A stretch of DNA of 12,216 bases from VRUE01 sp035605155 (lineage in GTDB: Bacteria; Actinomycetota; Thermoleophilia; Solirubrobacterales; 70-9), in NCBI GenBank assembly GCA_035605155.1, contig DATNHC010000088.1, positions 1 to 12,216 of the forward strand, in the 5' to 3' direction. The notes beneath the pieces are model-generated. The model was not told the DNA's origin and ran no database searches. It was given only the letters and a program-made list of their open reading frames with translations. Every line of letters starts with the position of its first letter. Positions within the stretch are counted from its first letter, which is position 1. Of this stretch, positions 5,957-11,512 are shown one piece after another. The position numbers were made by a program, and so were the translations under genes.

Positions 5957-6093
5957 CGCATCGCCTCGCGCACCGCTCGCGGCGCGAAGAACCAGACGCC
6001 AGTGACCTCACCCTCGCTCCGCTCGCGAAGAATCAGATATGCACGCTCGCTGCGCTCGGGGTTCGGAGGCACGCTTGCTCGCTCCGCGCTCAT
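5953..6093 (-). CDS. Possible small ORF, 46 codons, overlapping the start of the rhomboid-like gene
   Basis: The reading frame starts at ATG (6091-6093) and its TGA overlaps the ATG of the next gene in an ATGA junction, as in translationally coupled gene pairs. A TATCCT -10-like hexamer lies 9 nt before the ATG. The peptide is charged with one aromatic patch (VTGVWFFAP) near residues 31-39. Against it: no recognisable family, no ribosome site, and part of the sequence is a repeated GAGCG-AGCGAG motif that produces RSER-type peptides in any GC-rich genome. It may only be a leader. Confidence 0.3.
   Translation of the reverse strand: MSAERASVPPNPERSERAYLILRERSEGEVTGVWFFAPRAVREAMR
6013..6091. 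repeat. Cluster of three GCTCGCT-type motifs
   Basis: Three related units, each containing CTCGCTNCGCTC or a close variant, lie at 6013-6027, 6044-6058 and about 6073-6091. On the minus strand they share the core GCGNAGCGAG. Each is partly self-complementary. They sit in the 228-bp space between the rhomboid-like gene and the aldolase, inside the possible 46-codon ORF. Confidence 0.5.
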
Positions 6094-6102
6094 CGTCAAC
6101 CG

Positions 6103-6108
6103 AGGATA
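6103..6108 (-). promoter_or_regulatory. Candidate -10 element for the rhomboid-hydrolase cluster
   Basis: TATCCT on the minus strand fits TANNNT and is the best leftward promoter candidate seen upstream of the cluster. It lies 9 nt before the ATG of the possible small ORF, giving an almost leaderless transcript. No -35 is evident. Confidence 0.3.
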
Positions 6109-6143
6109 ACCCCCGCTGGCAAGCGCTTGGTGGCGGCCGGCGA

Positions 6144-6152
6144 TGGCATACT
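6144..6152 (+). promoter_or_regulatory. Candidate extended -10 promoter for the aldolase gene
   Basis: TGG followed by CATACT resembles an extended -10 element and would place transcription start near 6159, leaving a leader of about 26 nt with the strong ribosome site GAGGAGG at 6171-6177. A TTGG-containing -35 candidate at 6126-6131 is weak. Confidence 0.4.
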
Positions 6153-6184
6153 GAGACGACACCGATCTTCGAGGAGGAAACAGC

Positions 6185-7105
6185 GTGGAGTTGAAGAGCC
6201 TGACCGAGCAGAAATCGTTGCTGGCCACCCTGGCCCCCGGCAAACGAGCCCGCCTGCGGCGCCTGCTCTTCGAGTTTGGCCCCGGCAACGGCACCCTGAT
6301 GCTGCTGCCGATCGACCAGGGCATCGAGCACGGTCCGCGCGACTTCTTCCCCAACCCGGCGTCGAAGGACCCCGACTACCAGTTCCGCCTCGCCGCCGAG
6401 GCCGGCTACTCGGCCCTCGCCTGCCAGATCGGCATGGCGACCAAGTACTACCCCGACTACGCCGGTCAGGTGCCGCTGATCCTCAAGGTCAACGGCAAGA
6501 CCGACATTCCATCCTCGGCCAAGGCGTTCTCCAGCTGCAACGCCAGCGTCGAGGACGCGGTGCGGCTCGGCGCCGACGCCGTCGGCTACACGCTCTACGT
6601 CGGCTCGCCACGCCAGGACGAGGACCTCGCCCAGCTGCGCGCCGTGCGCGAAGACTGCGACCGCTTCGGCATGCCGCTGATCGTCTGGTCCTACCCGCGC
6701 GGCGAAGCGATCGAGGCAAAGGGCGGCCAGAACTCCCTCTACGCGATCGATTACGCGGCGCGCATGGCGATGGAGATGGGCGCCGACGTGGTCAAGCTCA
6801 ACATGCCGAAGATCAACGCAGAGACCGACAAGGACGCGCCGGCCCCGTACAACGAGATGCAGGCCGACGAGGCCGAGGCGATTCGCCAGTGCGTCGAGTC
6901 GGCGGGTCGCGCCCTCGTCGTGCTCTCCGGCGGCTCCAAGGTCGACGACGAAACCGTGCTCAACCACACCCGCGAGATCATGCAGGCCGGTGGCTCCGGC
7001 GTGATCTTCGGGCGCAACGTCTGGCAGCGCGAATGGAACGACGCGCTCGAGATAATCGCCCAGATCAAGGAGACCTTGTTGTCCTCCGTGAGGCGTATTC
7101 CGTAG
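6185..7105 (+). CDS. fbaB: Class I fructose-bisphosphate aldolase, FbaB/DhnA type
   Basis: The 306-aa protein belongs to the archaeal-type class I aldolase family (DeoC/FbaB fold), cytoplasmic. It should interconvert fructose 1,6-bisphosphate with dihydroxyacetone phosphate and glyceraldehyde 3-phosphate through a lysine Schiff base. Visible motifs are IDQGIEHGP (43-51), the tyrosine general acid in WSYPRG (Tyr169), the Schiff-base lysine in GADVVKLNMPK (Lys204), and the phosphate-binding SGGSK (248-252) and FGRNVWQR (275-282). Length is typical. The start is GTG, with GAGGAGG ending 7 nt upstream. It has no same-strand partner close by; the next gene begins 125 bp later. Enolase in the same window is another glycolytic enzyme but lies in a separate unit. 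A related activity (transaldolase-like or 2-amino-3,7-dideoxy-heptulosonate synthase, the ADH synthase) exists in the superfamily, but the motifs favour the aldolase. Confidence 0.92.
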   Translation: MELKSLTEQKSLLATLAPGKRARLRRLLFEFGPGNGTLMLLPIDQGIEHGPRDFFPNPASKDPDYQFRLAAEAGYSALACQIGMATKYYPDYAGQVPLILKVNGKTDIPSSAKAFSSCNASVEDAVRLGADAVGYTLYVGSPRQDEDLAQLRAVREDCDRFGMPLIVWSYPRGEAIEAKGGQNSLYAIDYAARMAMEMGADVVKLNMPKINAETDKDAPAPYNEMQADEAEAIRQCVESAGRALVVLSGGSKVDDETVLNHTREIMQAGGSGVIFGRNVWQREWNDALEIIAQIKETLLSSVRRIP

Positions 7106-7158
7106 GCGCACTGCAAACCGGCGCATCTCGGGGTCTTCGGTCGGGCTGGATCGGGTCA

Positions 7159-7173
7159 CGCACTAACTGTGCG
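7159..7173 (+). terminator. Weak hairpin downstream of the aldolase gene
   Basis: CGCAC and GTGCG form a 5-bp stem around TAACT, followed by CTCCCCTT. It is short and lacks a real T-tract, so it is only a possible terminator. Nothing else recognisable lies between 7106 and 7229. Confidence 0.2.
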
Positions 7174-7229
7174 CTCCCCTTACCAGCCCTCCCTGCATCC
7201 CCCGACCTGCTTGGTTTTCGGCGCCTGGC

Positions 7230-7733
7230 ATGAATAGGGGGACGCTCGGCAGCGTCGTATTGCTACTGACCGTTGCGCTGCTGATCGTCCGTCCCTGGGA
7301 GGGAGACGGCAGCGACAAGGGGCCTGGCGCGGCGATGGCCTTCGTCACGCGGGTGGTCGACGGCGACACGGTCGAGGCGCGGATCGGCGGTGAGGTCGAG
7401 GACGTCCGCTACATCGGCGTCGACACGCCGGAGACGGTCAAGCCCGGCGCCGCTGTGCAGTGCTTCGGGCCGCAGGCGTCTTCCTTCAACCATCGCCTGG
7501 TCGAGCGGCGGCGGGTGCGGCTGGTCTTCGGGGTGGAGCGGCGCGACGACTACGGCAGGCTCCTCGCCTACGTCTACCTCGGGCCACGCTTCGTCAACGC
7601 GGCACTGGTTCGGCGGGGCCTCGCGCGCACCCTGACAATCCCCCCCAACGACCGCTTTGCGCCGTTGCTTCGTCGGCTCGAGCTGCGCGCCGCGCGGGCC
7701 GCTCGTGGGCTCTGGGGCGCCTGCCCGCCCTGA
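7230..7733 (+). CDS. Thermonuclease-family (staphylococcal nuclease-like) exported or tethered nuclease
   Basis: The 167-aa protein has an N-terminal hydrophobic segment (about 7-20, SVVLLLTVALLIV) that acts as an uncleaved anchor or signal peptide, so the nuclease domain should lie outside the membrane. The SNase domain spans about 37-165. Residues equivalent to the catalytic and calcium-binding set of staphylococcal nuclease are all present: Asp46 (VVDGDTV), Arg60, Asp65, Thr66, Glu68 (RYIGVDTPET) and Arg110 (DDYGR). It should cut DNA or RNA phosphodiester bonds using Ca2+. ATG at 7230 is chosen because the hydrophobic segment needs it; an internal ATG at codon 36 would remove it. No good ribosome site is seen. 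The role could be nutrient scavenging or degradation of extracellular DNA. Confidence 0.88.
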   Translation: MNRGTLGSVVLLLTVALLIVRPWEGDGSDKGPGAAMAFVTRVVDGDTVEARIGGEVEDVRYIGVDTPETVKPGAAVQCFGPQASSFNHRLVERRRVRLVFGVERRDDYGRLLAYVYLGPRFVNAALVRRGLARTLTIPPNDRFAPLLRRLELRAARAARGLWGACPP

Positions 7734-7785
7734 GCCGTCGTGATGCATCGCACATTCCCTTCGCCTGCAGGCGCTCGTGCGCCTT

Positions 7786-7794
7786 TGCTACGGT
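7786..7794 (+). promoter_or_regulatory. Candidate extended -10 promoter for the 79-aa membrane protein gene
   Basis: TGC followed by TACGGT is identical to the nonamer before the ECF sigma gene (1552-1560). The expected leader is about 21 nt. The shared sequence may reflect the same sigma factor, possibly the housekeeping one. A -35 is not clear. Confidence 0.4.
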
Positions 7795-7822
7795 CCCCCG
7801 CGGCCCCAGGGCCACCCGATCT

Positions 7823-8062
7823 ATGCGAATGCGTCAGAGCATCTCTCAGTTCGAGACGGCCTTCGAGCAGGAGACCACCCTTGAGCGCCGTCGCCGCGAG
7901 CAGCTTCGCCGGCGTGCGGCCAACCGCTCGCGGGCGCGGCGCATCACCCGCACCGAGCAGGAGAGCAAGGTGCGCTTCAGCGTCCTTGCGGTCTGCCTCA
8001 CGGTGACCGTGGTCGTGGTCGTCGTCGCGATGTTCGAGGCGCTCGCTTTCCTGATGGCTTAG
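7823..8062 (+). CDS. Small basic single-pass membrane protein, 79 aa, unknown function
   Basis: Residues 1-48 are highly charged with many Arg (ERRRREQLRRRAANRSRARR), likely a helical cytoplasmic part; residues about 50-77 form a strong membrane segment (VLAVCLTVTVVVVVVAMFEAL). This suggests an inside-basic, tail-anchored or single-pass topology. I do not recognise a family. ATG at 7823 is followed by a second ATG two codons later that could equally be used. It lies 89 bp after the nuclease gene and 47 bp before the next gene on the same strand. The promoter-like nonamer upstream and the clean charge/membrane pattern support a real gene. Confidence 0.65.
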   Translation: MRMRQSISQFETAFEQETTLERRRREQLRRRAANRSRARRITRTEQESKVRFSVLAVCLTVTVVVVVVAMFEALAFLMA

Positions 8063-8094
8063 CTGTGGCTCTGCGAACGACCGCCCTCCTTGAA

Positions 8095-8100
8095 TAGACT
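8095..8100 (+). promoter_or_regulatory. Candidate -10 element before the 182-aa gene
   Basis: TAGACT fits TANNNT and ends 9 nt before the ATG at 8110, which would give a leader of only about 2-3 nt. No ribosome-binding site is present in those 9 nt, in agreement with an almost leaderless transcript. Confidence 0.3.
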
Positions 8101-8109
8101 CGCGCGCCG

Positions 8110-8658
8110 ATGCCACGCCGATCGCTGAAGCCACAGCTCAACCAAATCCGCGCCTGGGTGCGCCAGGGCCGTACCGATGCCTGGATCGCCCACCAGCTCG
8201 AAGTGAGCGCCTCCGAGCTGCGCGAGTTCCGCAAACAGCATGGCTTTACGCCAGACGAGGAGGACGCGGCCTCTGGCGAGCTCGATCTCCGCGACGAGAT
8301 CGAGGCCGAGATCGAGGCGGCAGCGGCCGAGGAACCCGAAGAGGACGAGGTTGAAGCGGAGGAGACCGAGGACGACGAGGAGCGCGCGCGCCCTGCCCGC
8401 GATGGCGAGGAGCGCCCGAAACGTCGTCGTCGCCGTGGCCGCCGCGGAGGGCGCGGACGCCGTAAAGAGCTGCAGGCGAGCTTCGACCACGGCGAGACCG
8501 ACGGCTATGGTCTCTGGCTCGACCCGGCGGTCAAGGACAATCCGGTCTATGCCGAGCACTGGGCCGGCAAGCGCGAGGTGACCGTCCGCATCGAGGCCGA
8601 CCAGATCGTCATTCGGCGAGCGGGCTCCCCTGAGCCTGCTGGCGAAGACGACGACTGA
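8110..8658 (+). CDS. Charged three-part protein with HTH-like N-terminus, unknown function
   Basis: This 182-aa protein falls into four blocks. Residues 1-46 (NQIRAWVRQGRTDAWIAHQLEVSASELREFRKQHG) look like a small helix-turn-helix of the kind that recognises DNA. Residues 48-92 are very acidic (Glu/Asp-rich). Residues 93-119 are an Arg/Gly-rich patch (KRRRRRGRRGGRGRRK) of the kind that binds nucleic acid. Residues 122-170 form a folded C-terminal domain with FDHGETDGYGLWLDPAV and a beta-like REVTVRIEADQIVIRR. I cannot name the family. The order suggests a nucleic-acid-binding protein with a self-shielding acidic linker, which is inference only. It runs toward the convergent membrane-protein gene, with 136 bp between them holding one copy of the palindromic repeat. 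Confidence 0.72.
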   Translation: MPRRSLKPQLNQIRAWVRQGRTDAWIAHQLEVSASELREFRKQHGFTPDEEDAASGELDLRDEIEAEIEAAAAEEPEEDEVEAEETEDDEERARPARDGEERPKRRRRRGRRGGRGRRKELQASFDHGETDGYGLWLDPAVKDNPVYAEHWAGKREVTVRIEADQIVIRRAGSPEPAGEDDD

Positions 8659-8684
8659 GCAGGTCTCCGCTTACAGGCTGTTGG

Positions 8685-8776
8685 CCGGCGGGTCCTGTCG
8701 CCGCAGGGGACCCACCACCCCCTGCGGTCGCTGAAGCGTCCTCGGGGGTGGTCCCCCCTACGACGCCACCCGCCGG
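8685..8776. repeat. Palindromic repeat, copy A (intergenic)
   Basis: The 92-bp element is bounded by perfect inverted ends CCGGCGGGT and ACCCGCCGG. Further pairing continues inward (GTCG with CGAC, and G-rich/C-rich blocks such as AGGGG with CCCCCCT), so nearly the whole element can fold into one long imperfect hairpin on either strand. It shares 87 of 92 positions with copy C. It occupies most of the gap between the convergent genes ending at 8658 and 8795, where it could end transcription from both sides, although no T-tract is present. Confidence 0.85.
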
Positions 8777-8794
8777 AGTCGCCGCCATGAAGAC

Positions 8795-11089
8795 CTACTG
8801 AGACGGAGGCGTATCGGGCACCCGTTGCAGGGGAGTATTGGCCGAATTGCAGGTGGTCGGGTCCAGCTTGCTTTGGAGCTTCCAGACGGTTACCGGGCCG
8901 CTGCGGCGGATCGGTCGTACCGCGCCGCTGCCGCGTAGCCAGCGCGACTCGGGCGATGGCACCGGGTCGTCGGTGTGGAGGAAGTTGAGGAAGGGGCTGG
9001 TGACGAGGTAGTCGATGTCAGCGTCGTTGACGGCCGTGCGGAAGGCAGCGCAGGACGGGATCGCGTTGAAGGCGCCGTGCGGACCCTGCTCGCCGAGGTA
9101 GACGACGCGGTTGGAGAGGTCGGTGCCGTAGAAGCCGTACTGAAGAAAGCCGGCTGTGGTTCCGGCCAGGCCGATGCGGGTGTCCTCGAGGTCCCGTGCC
9201 CATTCGTAGGCATGTTCGAGCTCCATGCCCGGCAGGTCCGAACCAGTCGCAAATCGGTCGCCCAGGTACTCGCGCTGCAGGGGATAGCCGATTGCGAAGA
9301 CGAGCAGGGCGAGGGCGGCGAAGCCGCCCGCAACCACCCCCGTGGTCGCCCCCCGCGCCCGGGCAAAGAGCAGCGCCGCGGGCACGCCGACGAGGAGGAC
9401 GGCCAGGCCGATTGCGAAGACACGCGCCGGATCGCGCAGCACCGCGTCGGAGCGGTCGGTGAGGACGAGGACGACGAGCAGCAGGCCGAGCAGGGCCCAC
9501 TGCCGCCGGCCCTCGCCGAGCCAGCGGCCCAGCGGCAGCAGCACGATGCCGAGCAGTAGCGCCGGGATCGCATAGCGGATGTTGATGCCGAAGCCGATCG
9601 GGGCACCCTCGGCCCCGGCGGCGCTGAGCGGCGTGACGAGGTAGGCGAGCAGGCCGAACAGGGCCACCCCACCCATCCAGCGCAACATCCCGTCACGCGC
9701 CCACAGCAGGGCCAACAGCCCCCCCGCGACCGCCCCGAGGATCACCAGCGGCCAGAGCCCGCCAAATGCCTGGTGCAGCCCCGGCTCGAAGTGGTCGCGC
9801 CAGACGCCGGTGTCGGTCAGGTAGTGGACGATGCTGAAGTCCGGCCGCCCCTCCTGCAAACGCTCAGGGTGCGGCAGGGAGATCGGTCCCAGGCTCGTCG
9901 CCTGTGGCAGCGGATTGCCGGCGACGATCAGGTTGCGCAGGTACCAGTAGCCGCCCCCGAGCAGCGCCGGGACGAACCACCATCCGGCCGCGGCCCAGCG
10001 GCGGCCGGCGGGGGCAAGGGCGATGACGGCGATCGTGAGGGCGGCGGCCATTGCGACCGCGGTGGACTTGGTGCCTACGGCAAGACCCGTAGCCAGGCCT
10101 GCCGCAGCTATCGCCCAGTTGATGCCTGGGGGCATGCTGGCCCGCGGGTCCTGTCGTGAGGCAGGGGGGCCTGCGGGCGAGGTGTACGTCCTCGACCCCC
10201 CTACCTCACGCCACCCGCGGGAGAGGCGCCAGGAATTCACGAGGATCGCCGCAGCCGTCAAGAGGAGTGCTGCAGCAACTAGGTCGTTCTTGGCCGCGCC
10301 AGGCTCGCGGACGACCAGCGTGTGACACTCGAGGACAACTGCGGCAGCTACCACCGTCAGGTGCCCGCGGCCATAAGGTCGCCCGATGCACCAAGCGGCT
10401 AGAAAAGCGATGCCGAGGAAGCCAAAGTTGATGAAGAGCGACAGCGTGTCCCGCTCCGTGAGCAGGATCCCAACGGCGTGCAGAAGCTCTGAATTCTGCG
10501 GGTAGAACCAGTTGGTGAAGACGGTCTCCGTGTAATGCAAGCTCGTGACGGAGTGCTCCTGCACCATGTCCGCCGCAAACGGCATGTGGTACCAGAGGGA
10601 ATCGAAGTTGAAGATTCCTCGATCGAGGGCGTCCTTGGCGGTCAGGCCCCAGTGAGCGACGACCAGGCTGATCACCCCCACGGTCACGAGCATGGCCAGC
10701 GTTCCTGGGCCGGCGGGTCCTGTCGCCGCAGGGAACCCACCACCCCCTGCGGTAGCTGAAGCTTCCTCGGGGGTGGTCCCCCCTGCGACGCCACCCCCCG
10801 GCGGAGGCGGGGTCTCTGACTGTGAGGAGCGGACGCGCCAAGCGACAGCGCCGGCAAGAAGCAGGGATGACACGACGAGTGCCCAGGCATAGAAGAGCTG
10901 GAGGGTGCCGAGGATCTCTGAGAGCCAGATCAGCAGGGCGATGCCAGTGACGGACTCGACGAGGCGCCCCGGTGCACCCTGCCAGGCAGGAAGCAGCTTC
11001 TGCCGCAGCCGGTAAGCGCTGAAGCCGATCGAGAGCGCCACGGCTACCAGCGCCAGGACCCCGAGGATGTAGGTGCCGGCGCTAACCAC
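8795..11089 (-). CDS. Polytopic membrane glycosyltransferase candidate (GT-C/GT39-like), 764 aa, with two repeat-derived insertions
   Basis: The protein has about 12 or more hydrophobic segments (for example 6-24, 45-60, 66-84, 130-147, 218-234, 243-258, 268-285, 325-360, 366-380, 445-463, 472-488, 505-520, 530-543, 557-575, 583-600) and a soluble C-terminal domain from about 601 to 764. The first long loop has FNFDSLWYHMPFAADMV (160-176), where Asp163 could be the catalytic acid of a GT-C enzyme using polyprenyl-phosphate sugars, and AAKNDLVAA (265-273) recurs in GT39-like proteins. It probably transfers a sugar outside the membrane; substrate unknown. Residues 97-127 and 290-317 are encoded by two palindromic repeat copies and form Gly/Pro/Arg-rich linkers outside the membrane segments. 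The start is GTG with GGAG 6 nt upstream, 21 bp after ftsB, suggesting co-transcription with eno-ftsB. A C-terminal Pro/Thr tail ends it. Confidence 0.75.
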   Translation of the reverse strand: MVSAGTYILGVLALVAVALSIGFSAYRLRQKLLPAWQGAPGRLVESVTGIALLIWLSEILGTLQLFYAWALVVSSLLLAGAVAWRVRSSQSETPPPPGGGVAGGTTPEEASATAGGGGFPAATGPAGPGTLAMLVTVGVISLVVAHWGLTAKDALDRGIFNFDSLWYHMPFAADMVQEHSVTSLHYTETVFTNWFYPQNSELLHAVGILLTERDTLSLFINFGFLGIAFLAAWCIGRPYGRGHLTVVAAAVVLECHTLVVREPGAAKNDLVAAALLLTAAAILVNSWRLSRGWREVGGSRTYTSPAGPPASRQDPRASMPPGINWAIAAAGLATGLAVGTKSTAVAMAAALTIAVIALAPAGRRWAAAGWWFVPALLGGGYWYLRNLIVAGNPLPQATSLGPISLPHPERLQEGRPDFSIVHYLTDTGVWRDHFEPGLHQAFGGLWPLVILGAVAGGLLALLWARDGMLRWMGGVALFGLLAYLVTPLSAAGAEGAPIGFGINIRYAIPALLLGIVLLPLGRWLGEGRRQWALLGLLLVVLVLTDRSDAVLRDPARVFAIGLAVLLVGVPAALLFARARGATTGVVAGGFAALALLVFAIGYPLQREYLGDRFATGSDLPGMELEHAYEWARDLEDTRIGLAGTTAGFLQYGFYGTDLSNRVVYLGEQGPHGAFNAIPSCAAFRTAVNDADIDYLVTSPFLNFLHTDDPVPSPESRWLRGSGAVRPIRRSGPVTVWKLQSKLDPTTCNSANTPLQRVPDTPPSQ
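10141..10221. repeat. Palindromic repeat, copy B (diverged, inside the GT gene, in frame)
   Basis: The 81-bp element is bounded by CCCGCGGGT and ACCCGCGGG. Inside these, GTGAGG and CCTCAC pair, then AGGGGGG with CCCCCCT. Outer blocks (GGGTCCTGTCG; CGCCACCCGC) and the GTCCTCG segment match copies A and C, while the inner arm is different yet still complementary. It encodes residues 290-317 of the membrane protein, read one base out of register from copy C. Its length is a multiple of three (27 codons). Confidence 0.75.
10710..10801. repeat. Palindromic repeat, copy C (inside the GT gene, in frame)
   Basis: The 92-bp element is identical to copy A at all but five positions, 2025 bp away and in the same orientation. 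One terminal pair is broken (ACCCCCCGG instead of ACCCGCCGG). It encodes residues 97-127 of the membrane protein, a Gly/Ala/Pro/Thr-rich linker between membrane segments ending near 84 and starting near 130. Where copy A has a TAG in one of its minus-strand frames, copy C reads CAG, so all three minus-strand frames are open. Confidence 0.85.
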
Positions 11090-11110
11090 CGGGTGCTCCG
11101 GGGTACGCCG

Positions 11111-11476
11111 CTAGAGCCCGCGCACGACGATCGGCGTCTCTTCCGGCGCGACCATGCCCTGGGCCCGCGCCCTGCCGTTGAGCACGATCGGGTCGTCGGC
11201 GTGCTGGACGCGCCAGTGCAGCTGGCTGTTTTCGCGCTGCACCTCGTGCAGCTTGGCTTTGGCCGCCGTCGTCGCCGTGTAGGTCTTGACGAAGTCGATA
11301 AGGGGGTTCAGATAGGAGTAGAGCACCGCGGCGAGCACGAGCGTCAGGGCGACTCGGCCGACACGGTCCCAGTGAATGCGGCTGGCGCCTCGCCGAGCAG
11401 CTGGCTTGCGACGTGGTGCGGGGCGGCGTTTGGTGCCGGCGGCGGGCCTTCTCCTCGCCTGCGCGCGTGCTGCCAT
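11111..11476 (-). CDS. ftsB: FtsB/DivIC-type septum formation initiator
   Basis: The 121-aa protein has a basic cytoplasmic N-terminus (1-38, Arg/Lys/Pro-rich), one membrane segment at about 40-57 (RVALTLVLAAVLYSYL), a short extracellular coiled coil at about 62-92 (TTAAKAKLHEVQRENSQLHWRV), and a conserved-looking end with ARAQGMVAPEETPIVV. This is the standard layout of FtsB/DivIC, which with FtsL and FtsQ (DivIB) links the early divisome to septal wall synthesis by FtsWI. It follows enolase by 35 bp on the same strand, the usual actinobacterial order, and precedes the membrane glycosyltransferase by 21 bp. Length and topology fit; the N-terminal basic extension is longer than in E. coli but common in actinobacteria. 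The ATG is preceded only by a weak AGG. Confidence 0.88.
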   Translation of the reverse strand: MAARAQARRRPAAGTKRRPAPRRKPAARRGASRIHWDRVGRVALTLVLAAVLYSYLNPLIDFVKTYTATTAAKAKLHEVQRENSQLHWRVQHADDPIVLNGRARAQGMVAPEETPIVVRGL

Positions 11477-11512
11477 GCCCGGACCTACGCGGCCGGGCTC
11501 CGCATTCCTTCA

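Noticed and set aside
6008..7159. 383-codon minus-strand open frame opposite the aldolase
   Set aside because: Antisense shadow of a motif-complete aldolase; the Val/Arg/Gly-rich peptide is typical of such shadows.
7460..8062. 200-codon frame joining the nuclease region to the 79-aa gene
   Set aside because: Its first 120 codons overlap the nuclease in another frame; only the last 79 codons from ATG 7823 have a sensible membrane-protein pattern.
8685..8776. Target-site duplications flanking the repeat copies
   Set aside because: Flanks of the three copies were compared; only a short TGG or GGG to the left recurs, with no matching direct repeat on the right.
8685..10801. The three repeats as a CRISPR array
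   Set aside because: Spacing is irregular (about 1.4 kb and 0.5 kb), units are 81-92 bp, and two lie within a coding gene.
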